From NCBI GenBank assembly GCA_903842025.1, contig CAIMKX010000044.1, positions 1 through 32,874 of the forward strand: DNA of 32,874 nt, given 5' to 3'. The DNA is from an uncultured bacterium. GTDB taxonomy: Bacteria; Patescibacteriota; Minisyncoccia; Phycocordibacterales; PALSA-1337. Below are positions 26,852 through 32,874 of this stretch, piece by piece (position 1 is the first letter of the stretch; each line of letters starts with the position of its first letter). The translations under genes were made by a program, and so were the position numbers. The notes beneath the pieces were generated by a model. The model saw only the letters and a program-made list of their open reading frames with translations, did not search any database and was not told the origin of the DNA.

Positions 26852-28762
26852 TCATTCTCCCGCTCTCATCATCTTCACGAAAACTTCCTGAGGTATGATG
26901 ACTTTGCCATGCTCGCCTAGGCGCTTGCGGCCTTCTTTTTGTTTCTCACGCAGTTTCATCTTGCGAGTGATGTCACCACCGGAAAGAGTGGCGGCGGCGT
27001 CTTTCTTCTTGCCGGAAATGGAAGCCGAAGAAATGATCCTGCCAAGAGCTTTGGCTTGGATCTTGTAGGTGAACAGTTCGCGTGGCATGATCTCATGCAT
27101 CTTCTCGACCATTGTCTGGGCTTCGATTTCCAATCGGCGGCGCGAGACGACACGGGTAAAAGCGACGACCGGCTCATCGGCGACGAGAATGTCCAATCGG
27201 ACCACGTCGGCAACCCGACTTTCTGTAATATCATAAGAAATGGAAGCGTAACCGGAGCTAATGCTCTTGATCTCATCAAAAAAGTTGCGCATCAATTCTC
27301 TAAGAGGCATCTTCAGGGTCAGCATAGTTCTATTGTCGCCAAAGTTGTCGGTGGCGGCGACTTCGGCTTCATGGTCATAAAGGGATTTGATAAGTGAACC
27401 CAAATATTGTGGAGGCGTAATTATCTTCATCGTTACGATAGGCTCAGTGACTTCTTTAACCTCATGATCGTCAGGAAACAAAGCTGGCGAATAGACGAAA
27501 GATTTCTTGCCGTTCTTGAATTCAACTTCATAAATAATGGATGGTTGAGTGACGACCAAATTTAGCTTGAATTCGCGACGCAAGCGTTCGGTAATGATTT
27601 CCAAATGAAGCATGCCGAGGAAACCACAGCGGTAACCTTTGCCGAGCGTGCCGGAAGCCTCCTCTTCATAGCTCATGGCGGAATCGGACAATTGCAGACG
27701 ACCAAGCGCCTGGCGCAAGAGAGCTAGATCATCCTGACTTTCCGGATAGAGAGAAGCCCAAACGACCGGGCGCGGAGTTTTGTAACCCGGCAGAGGCGGC
27801 AAAGTGTCGTTCGCTGAGGCTACAGTGTCTCCAACCGAGGCAATCCCGGCTTCTTTGATTCCAGTGACAATGTAACCGATCTCGCCAGCGCTTAACGATT
27901 CGCATGGTTTATTTTCCGGAGCAAAAATTCCGACTTCGATGGACTCAAATTCCCGATCGGCGATCTTGAAAACCAGTTTGTCATGTCTTTTGACTTGGCC
28001 GGACATTACTCGGATGAAGACGATAACGCCAGTGTGATTGGAGTATTGGAAGTCGAAGACGAGGGAACGAAAGGAGGTGGAATTTGGAATATAGAATTTG
28101 GAATTTGGAATTTTACCAAAACTGTTTTGTTGAGTTTCTCTAAATTCTAAATTCTTAATTCCAACTTCTTGCCCCGGCGCTGGTACCCTCCTAATCACCT
28201 CATCAAGCAATTCCGCCACGCCTTCACCGGTCTTGCCGGACACTTTTAATATTTCTCCCTCGGGACAATTCAAAAGCTGGCAAACTTCTGTAACAACTTC
28301 AGCGGTTCTGGCCAAAGGCGAATCGATCTTGCTCACAACAGGAATAATAGTCAGACCGGCTTCTTTGGCCATATTTAAAGTCGTCAAAGTCTGGGCCTGG
28401 ATGCCTTGGGTAGCATCAACTAATAGGATCGAGCCTTCGACAGCTTTTAGAGATCGTGAGACCTCATAAGAAAAATCGATGTGGCCAGGGGTGTCGATCA
28501 GATTCAATATGTAATCAGTGTTCTCTGCCTGTTTCAAACCATCTGAATCGTTTCCGCCGGCAATTCGCCACTTCATCCTGACCGGCTGCATCTTAATAGT
28601 GATCCCACGTTCCCTTTCTAATTCCATGGAATCAAGAACCTGATCCTGCATCTTACGCTTCTCAATAGTACCGGTGATTTCGAGCATACGATCGGCCAAA
28701 GTCGACTTGCCGTGGTCGATGTGGGCGATGATGCTAAAGTTGCGAATATGGGCCGGATCCAT
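26852..28762 (-). CDS. lepA: Elongation factor 4 (LepA GTPase) with a repeat-derived insertion
   Basis: Ribosome-binding GTPase that back-translocates or rescues stalled ribosomes. It begins MDPAHIRNFSIIAHIDHGKS (G1), then GITIKMQPVRM (G2), DTPGHIDF (G3) and VSKIDSP (G4). The LepA-specific C-terminus is intact (KMHEIMPRELFTYKIQAKA and KRLGEHGKVIIPQEVF). The start is the ATG at 28762, nine codons inside the longest open frame. Length is 636 residues against about 600 normally. Roughly 30 extra residues (about 200-229, NSFGKIPNSKFYIPNS) come from a word-like repeat at 28076-28165. They sit between the G domain and domain II, just before SLVFDFQYSNHTGV. It is divergent from topA; TATATT lies 7 bases before the ATG. 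Confidence 0.95.
   Translation of the reverse strand: MDPAHIRNFSIIAHIDHGKSTLADRMLEITGTIEKRKMQDQVLDSMELERERGITIKMQPVRMKWRIAGGNDSDGLKQAENTDYILNLIDTPGHIDFSYEVSRSLKAVEGSILLVDATQGIQAQTLTTLNMAKEAGLTIIPVVSKIDSPLARTAEVVTEVCQLLNCPEGEILKVSGKTGEGVAELLDEVIRRVPAPGQEVGIKNLEFRETQQNSFGKIPNSKFYIPNSTSFRSLVFDFQYSNHTGVIVFIRVMSGQVKRHDKLVFKIADREFESIEVGIFAPENKPCESLSAGEIGYIVTGIKEAGIASVGDTVASANDTLPPLPGYKTPRPVVWASLYPESQDDLALLRQALGRLQLSDSAMSYEEEASGTLGKGYRCGFLGMLHLEIITERLRREFKLNLVVTQPSIIYEVEFKNGKKSFVYSPALFPDDHEVKEVTEPIVTMKIITPPQYLGSLIKSLYDHEAEVAATDNFGDNRTMLTLKMPLRELMRNFFDEIKSISSGYASISYDITESRVADVVRLDILVADEPVVAFTRVVSRRRLEIEAQTMVEKMHEIMPRELFTYKIQAKALGRIISSASISGKKKDAAATLSGGDITRKMKLREKQKEGRKRLGEHGKVIIPQEVFVKMMRAGE
28076..28165. 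repeat. Word-like repeat hairpin inside lepA
   Basis: Plus-strand words GGAATTTGGAATATAG and GAATTTGGAATTTGG are followed by the complementary words TAAATTCTAAATTC and TTAATTCC. The RNA could form a long, weak hairpin. The segment stays in frame and encodes an Asn/Ser/Phe-rich stretch. Confidence 0.7.
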
Positions 28763-28821
28763 GGGATGAATATAGCACAAATTTTGCAAATTTTTATTCT
28801 CGTGTAATACTTACTGACATT

Positions 28822-31182
28822 ATGAAATTGTTGATCGTCGAGTCACCGTCAAAATCAAAAACTATCTCCAAATATTTGGGGGACGGTTTCGTCGTGCGCG
28901 CCTCGGTCGGACATGTTCGTGACCTGCCAAAATCCAGCAAGAAAGCCGTTGATATCGAAGGCGGTTTCATTCCGCACTATGAAATAGTTCCAAAAAAAGA
29001 GATCATCATTGCCGACATTGTCGCTCAGGCCCAGAAAGCTGATGAAATTCTATTGGCAACCGACCCCGACCGCGAAGGAGAAGCGATCGCTTGGCATATA
29101 GCCGAAGTCCTTAAAGACCGTTTGGGTGCTTCTATCAAAAAGAAGATCAAGCGCGTCACCTACCACGAGATCACCAAGGAAGCCGTTCTGGAGGCTTTGG
29201 AACATCCAAGAGACATCGATGAGCACCTTCGTGAAGCTCAGGAAGCCCGAAGAGTATTGGACAGAATAGTCGGCTATGATTTGTCTGGTCTTATTTGGAA
29301 AAAGGTCCGATACGGTCTATCGGCTGGGCGCGTTCAATCCCCCGCGCTCCGCATAATAATGGAACGCGAGAGAGAAATTCGGGCATTCAAACCGGAAACC
29401 TATTGGGTCATAGCCGGGGAATGGAAAACTTCCAAGAATGAAAAGCTGGCTTTGACTTGTTCCAAAGAACCGCGAGACAAAAAAGAGGTTGATACTATTA
29501 TAGAAGTAGCCAAGAAAGAGCCTTGGCATATTGTTGATGTCGAACAAACCGAGCAAAAAAGGTCACCTCGCGCGCCATTCATCACCTCAACTTTGCAGCA
29601 GACAGCCAGTTCACGACTCGGCTTCTCGCCTTCAAGAACTATGGGCATTGCCCAGAAGCTTTACGAAGCCGGCTACATCACCTACATGCGTACTGATTCC
29701 ACAACTTTAAGTAGTCAAGCGCTAGGTCAGATGGGTCCAATTATCGAAAAGCAATATGGCAAAGAATATTTGAACTTCCGGACTTATACGACCAAGAGCA
29801 AGAATGCCCAAGAAGCTCACGAAGCCATTCGTCCTTCACATTTCGACAAAGAAAATGCCGGACACACCGATGAACAGAAGAAGCTTTACAGACTGATCTG
29901 GCAGAGAGCCCTAGCTTCACAGATGAGCGATGCCAGAGTAGCCAGGACAAAGATCATTGCCAATGTTGGTGCATTGTCATTGCCAAATTTTGAAGCCAAC
30001 GGCTCACGAGTCATCTTCGACGGCTGGCTCAAGGCCGATCCGGAATCCGTCGGTGAAGAAATCAATCTGCCAAAATGCGAAAAGGATGAAAAGTTGGACT
30101 TGACCAGTATTGACTCCACCGAAAAGCAGACAGAGCCACCGTCACGATATACCGAAGCCGGACTCATTAAGGAATTAGAAAAGCGCGGCATCGGCCGTCC
30201 TTCAACATACGCTTCAATCTGTAAAACTATTGAGGACCGCGGCTACATTTCCAAAGAAAATAAATCAATGAAACCGACGGATACCGGTGACGTCGTTTCT
30301 TCATTCCTGGAAGAAAACTTCCCTTCCTACATCAGCGACTCATTCACCGCCGAGATGGAGGACAAGCTCGACGATATTGCCACCGGCAGCCGCACTTACC
30401 TGAAGACGCTTTCCGAATTCTACGGACCATTCCACAAAGAAGTTAAGTCCAAAGACAAGATCGCCAAGATCACCAACCTCGGCGAGGCCGATCCCAAGTT
30501 CAAATGTCCGAAATGCGACACGACTCCCATGGAGATCAAGCTTGGCAAGAACGGCAAGTTCCTTTCCTGCTCAAAATATCCCGACTGCGACGGCGCTCTC
30601 ACCCTGGACGGCACCGAATTCAAGAGCGACACGCCGATCGGCAATGACCCGACGACCGGTTTGCCGATTTACGTCTTGAATGGAAGATTCGGACCGTATG
30701 TGCAGTTGGGAGCGAGAGCGCCGAAGGTGAAGAAGGTGAGGAAGGTTAAAGGGCAAAGGGTAAAGGGTAAAGGTAATAAGGTTGAAAGTTCAGATAATAA
30801 GACCGCCTCAAGCGGAGCACCTATTACACCTGAAGCCGAATCTAATGTGTCAGCACCTTCAAATTTGGAACCGGCTACAGCCGCAGTTCCCCCAAAACCC
30901 AAGATGGCCTCGATTCCGAAGTTCATGGATCCATCCAAGGTCACGGTTGCAGATGCGCTCAAATATTTGAGCCTTCCTAGAAACTTGGGCGTTGATCCGA
31001 AGACCGGCAAAGACGTCATCGCTTCGGCGGGACGCTTCGGTCCTTATATTGTTTCAGATTTGAATTACAGGACTATCAAGGCGCCAGATGTTGTTTACGA
31101 TATTACTCTTGAGCGAGCTTTGGAGATGTTAGCGGTACCTAAGATGAAAAGAGGTGGGAGGTTTGCAAAGAAGAAGGAGTAA
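28822..31182 (+). CDS. topA: DNA topoisomerase I with a repeat-derived linker
   Basis: Type IA topoisomerase that relaxes negative supercoils. The Toprim domain begins LLIVESPSKSKTISKYL and has the acidic motif ATDPDREGEAIAW. The catalytic Tyr is in YITYMRTDST (about residue 288). A four-Cys zinc finger follows (FKCPKCDTTP ... FLSCSKYPDCDG, about 563-593). The C-terminus has topo-I repeat motifs (NGRFGPYVQLG and SAGRFGPYIVSD). An insert of Lys/Val/Arg-rich words (VKKVRKVKGQRVKGKG, about residues 639-657) comes from a short DNA repeat at 30735-30790, and a Pro/Ala/Ser-rich linker follows. Both lie between C-terminal domains, so the core should be unaffected. It is divergent from lepA. Confidence 0.95.
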   Translation: MKLLIVESPSKSKTISKYLGDGFVVRASVGHVRDLPKSSKKAVDIEGGFIPHYEIVPKKEIIIADIVAQAQKADEILLATDPDREGEAIAWHIAEVLKDRLGASIKKKIKRVTYHEITKEAVLEALEHPRDIDEHLREAQEARRVLDRIVGYDLSGLIWKKVRYGLSAGRVQSPALRIIMEREREIRAFKPETYWVIAGEWKTSKNEKLALTCSKEPRDKKEVDTIIEVAKKEPWHIVDVEQTEQKRSPRAPFITSTLQQTASSRLGFSPSRTMGIAQKLYEAGYITYMRTDSTTLSSQALGQMGPIIEKQYGKEYLNFRTYTTKSKNAQEAHEAIRPSHFDKENAGHTDEQKKLYRLIWQRALASQMSDARVARTKIIANVGALSLPNFEANGSRVIFDGWLKADPESVGEEINLPKCEKDEKLDLTSIDSTEKQTEPPSRYTEAGLIKELEKRGIGRPSTYASICKTIEDRGYISKENKSMKPTDTGDVVSSFLEENFPSYISDSFTAEMEDKLDDIATGSRTYLKTLSEFYGPFHKEVKSKDKIAKITNLGEADPKFKCPKCDTTPMEIKLGKNGKFLSCSKYPDCDGALTLDGTEFKSDTPIGNDPTTGLPIYVLNGRFGPYVQLGARAPKVKKVRKVKGQRVKGKGNKVESSDNKTASSGAPITPEAESNVSAPSNLEPATAAVPPKPKMASIPKFMDPSKVTVADALKYLSLPRNLGVDPKTGKDVIASAGRFGPYIVSDLNYRTIKAPDVVYDITLERALEMLAVPKMKRGGRFAKKKE
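30735..30790. repeat. Word-like AAAGGG repeat inside topA
   Basis: Imperfect copies of GGTAAAG / GGCAAAG words (GTTAAAGGGCAAAGGGTAAA, then GGGTAAAGG) encode a basic linker between C-terminal modules of topoisomerase I. Confidence 0.65.
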
Positions 31183-31193
31183 TTAGAAAGACG

Positions 31194-31302
31194 AATCTCT
31201 CGTTTGTCATTCCCGCGAAAGCGGGAATCCAGTGTTGAATCACTGGCGCTCATGTTTAATGCACTGGATTCCCGCTTTCGCGGGAATGACAAACGAGAGA
31301 TT
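31194..31302. repeat. dRS3-like palindromic repeat after topA
   Basis: A 41-bp perfect inverted repeat (31194-31234 with 31262-31302) with a 27-base loop. Each arm contains TCATTCCCGCGAAAGCGGGA, which is itself palindromic. The outer part (TCTCTCG-TTTGTCATTCCC) also matches the copy inside rsmH. T's at 31301-31305 could make it a topA terminator. Confidence 0.85.
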
Positions 31303-31315
31303 TTTCTAAGTATTT

Positions 31316-31352
31316 AAAAAGAACCGACTCGCCCAATAGGCTTTCGGTTCTT
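31316..31352 (-). terminator. Rho-independent terminator for the 31375-31614 gene
   Basis: On the minus strand AAGAACCGA pairs with TCGGTTCTT across a 16-base loop, and T's follow. It lies 22 bases after the stop codon. Confidence 0.7.
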
Positions 31353-31374
31353 AAACGAACAGTCATGCTTAAAT

Positions 31375-31614
31375 TCACGCCGGGGCTTTTGAAAGATTCT
31401 CTGGTCTAAACCACTGACCATTTTGTTGGTGACCAGGTGGCGGTTCATCGAGATCGACGGCGATAATATCGTCATCAAAACATCGAACATGACCGTGCCA
31501 ACCGCCGAAATGTTTGTGATCAATAATTAGAACTCTTTCCCCAATCGTAAAACCTAACTTTTGTTCACCACATTGACCGCGACGCGGCGGCGTAAAGACC
31601 ATTCCACAACACAT
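31375..31614 (-). CDS. Small SH3-like hypothetical protein
   Basis: A 79-residue protein. Its core, FTIGERVLIIDHKHFGGWHG, with VRCFDDDIIAVDLDEPP following, looks like a KOW/SH3-type small barrel (a guess from strand pattern), and Cys-Cys near the start and GQCG could bind metal. I chose the ATG at 31614 because AAAGGA lies 7 bases before it, one of the few clear ribosome sites here. A longer open frame upstream lacks one. Function is not recognised. It has its own terminator. Confidence 0.6.
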   Translation of the reverse strand: MCCGMVFTPPRRGQCGEQKLGFTIGERVLIIDHKHFGGWHGHVRCFDDDIIAVDLDEPPPGHQQNGQWFRPENLSKAPA

Positions 31615-31686
31615 ATTTGTCCTTTCCCATTTAAGGTTCTGTTTGTGCCAAAGTAGCACAAATATTACTCCTTTTCAAGAAATAAC

Positions 31687-32694
31687 CTACACCGTAAAAT
31701 CCTTGAGCGAATACAGCTCCGTATTATCTTCCTTTTCAATCTCATTTGCCGGCCGATCATCCACCGCCTTTTCACCTTCAACAGACTGAGCTGTTGAATT
31801 CAATGCACCTTGTTCAGCAACACCGCCAGTTTGAATACCGGCAATATGACCAGAAGCAACGACCGCGCTTGAATTCAACTTCTCAAAAAGTGCCCTCAAA
31901 TCATCCGGACTGAAGAAATCAATAGTGACTGTTCCGCCGGTTTTACTTTTCTCAATACGAACACGAGTACCCAATGATTCCGTAAAATTCTTTTCCATCT
32001 CAATGATTTGCGGATCCAAATATTTCTCCTTGTTACGAATCTTATCTGTCGCCACACGGCGTGACATCGACTCGGCCTCGCGAACACTCAACTTCTTGGT
32101 CATTATTTCCTTGAAGAGGACCATCTGCTCTTCCGGGCGATCCTGAAGCATGAGGAGCGGACGAGTGTGACCTTCTGAAATTCTTCCTTCTTCAAGAGCG
32201 GTAATCATTTCATCCGGCAAAATGAGAATACGCATCGAGTTGGAAACGTACTCGCGACTCTTCCCTACCTTTTCAGCTATTTGAATCTGTTTCAAGCCGA
32301 ATTCCTTGGCCAACTTTTCAAAAGAACGCGCCCTATCCACGGGATTCAAGTCTTCCCTTTGGAGATTCTCGATAATAGCCATTTCCAACTTGAGCTGGGC
32401 ATTCTCTTCGCCGTTACGAATAAGAGCCGGCACGGAAGCCAGACCAGCCAGCTTGGAAGCACGCAAACGCCTCTCTCCGGAGATGAGCTCGTATTCGACG
32501 GTCATTCCGCCACCATCGTGGAAAACTTCCTTCCTAGTGACGACCAGGGGCTGAAGGACGCCATACATCCTGATGGACTCGGCCAAAGCCTTCAAGGCGT
32601 GCTCGTCAAACTCTCGGCGTGGCTGGTAAGGGTTGGGACTGATCTTCTCACATTCGATCCAGAAGATGGCGTCGCTAACGTAGGGGGTGGTCAT
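31687..32694 (-). CDS. parB: Chromosome-partitioning protein ParB
   Basis: DNA-binding CTPase that loads onto parS sites and works with ParA in chromosome segregation. The N-terminal ParB domain has ISPNPYQPRREFDEHAL and the CTP-binding YELISGERRLRASKLAG. It is followed by MAIIENLQREDLNPVDRA and the helix-turn-helix region (GLKQIQIAEKVGKSREYVSNS, LLMLQDRPEEQ). The C-terminal tail is acidic and rich in Ala/Gly; its dimerisation part is not sharply recognisable. Length, 335 residues, is somewhat longer than the usual 280-300. No parA is in the window; it would lie beyond the right edge if the usual gene order holds. Confidence 0.93.
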   Translation of the reverse strand: MTTPYVSDAIFWIECEKISPNPYQPRREFDEHALKALAESIRMYGVLQPLVVTRKEVFHDGGGMTVEYELISGERRLRASKLAGLASVPALIRNGEENAQLKLEMAIIENLQREDLNPVDRARSFEKLAKEFGLKQIQIAEKVGKSREYVSNSMRILILPDEMITALEEGRISEGHTRPLLMLQDRPEEQMVLFKEIMTKKLSVREAESMSRRVATDKIRNKEKYLDPQIIEMEKNFTESLGTRVRIEKSKTGGTVTIDFFSPDDLRALFEKLNSSAVVASGHIAGIQTGGVAEQGALNSTAQSVEGEKAVDDRPANEIEKEDNTELYSLKDFTV

Positions 32695-32702
32695 AGCAAT
32701 AG

Positions 32703-32745
32703 TTTACAGTGAAAAGTGCAAAGTGCAAAGTGAAAGTCTCCTCCC
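32703..32745. repeat. Word-like AAAGTGC repeat upstream of parB
   Basis: Imperfect copies of GTGCAAA / GTGAAAG words (GTGAAAAGTGCAAAGTGCAA, then AGTGAAAG), the same style of low-complexity element as those at valS, rsmH, lexA, lepA and topA. Confidence 0.55.
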
Positions 32746-32780
32746 ATACATAATGAGCCTCAAATAGTTCCACTGTCCCA

Positions 32781-32817
32781 GGGAAATGAGCTCAATTTCC
32801 CTTGAGCTGTGGATAAC
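32781..32817. other. Nested inverted repeats and a perfect DnaA box beyond parB
   Basis: AGCTCAA (32789-32795) pairs with TTGAGCT (32802-32808), overlapping a second inverted repeat, GGGAAA-TGAGCTCAA-TTTCCC (32781-32801). TGTGGATAA, a perfect DnaA box on the minus strand, follows at 32809-32817. It lies 115 bases upstream of the parB start. I see no sequence close to the parS consensus. Confidence 0.4.
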
Positions 32818-32874
32818 GGCATGATTGATGAATTATGAACATCATCATGAACGATTCTCACATAGTGAGCGTAG

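Noticed and set aside
31095-31292. 65-codon minus-strand frame after topA
   Set aside because: It is the translated dRS3-like palindrome plus topA antisense; not a gene.

Overview
The window looks like a chromosomal contig from a Candidate Phyla Radiation (Patescibacteria, Parcubacteria-like) bacterium. The basis is inference from gene content: short aminoacyl-tRNA synthetases, secreted proteins carrying GWAWSxNIGW-type repeats, a compact mraZ-rsmH-ftsL-ftsI-murF cluster, few clear Shine-Dalgarno sites, several -10 boxes placed so that mRNAs would be almost leaderless, and many short palindromic or word-like repeats between and inside genes. TGA is used as a normal stop (rsmH, dinB, mazF), so the standard bacterial code applies. 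I cannot place the organism more finely without database searches.

Layout. 1-3675: two paralogous secreted proteins on the minus strand (the first cut by the window edge) that share an upstream element and are separated by an unrelated plus-strand secreted protein and a 164-bp fold-back element. 3771-7200: valS, a cold-shock protein, rlmH and an orphan HicB-like protein. 7233-10602: an AT-richer island that I interpret as an integrated element. It is bounded by a 12-bp direct repeat overlapping the 3' end of tRNA-Glu and carries an SDH-family serine protease, a broken DUF1524 (GmrSD-type) nuclease fragment, small orphan ORFs and a large serine recombinase with a damaged start. 10595-15791: tRNA-Glu and the division/wall cluster murF, ftsI, ftsL, rsmH, mraZ (all minus), with a MraZ-type operator and three DnaA-box-like sites upstream.

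16055-18824: plus-strand cupredoxin-like protein, CorA-family channel and cysS. 18825-20430: repeats, an iteron-like array and small hypothetical genes. 20430-24788: DEAD-box helicase, dinB, lexA and a small gene behind a 22-bp palindrome containing GAAC-N4-GTTC, together a likely SOS module. 24814-26695: pseudopilin, orphan MazF-like toxin, tRNA-Gly, FtsB/DivIC-like protein and a 36-residue membrane protein. 26852-32694: divergent lepA and topA, a small SH3-like protein and parB.

The most striking theme is repeats invading genes. In-frame repeat-derived segments appear inside rsmH (twice), lepA and topA, and repeats supply or abut the 3' ends of valS and the DEAD-box helicase. Other items worth checking are a CorA-family protein without the GMN motif, a cupredoxin fold that has lost most copper ligands, and the 11/22-bp phased array at 19454-19538. 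All family calls were made by reading motifs; no search was run.
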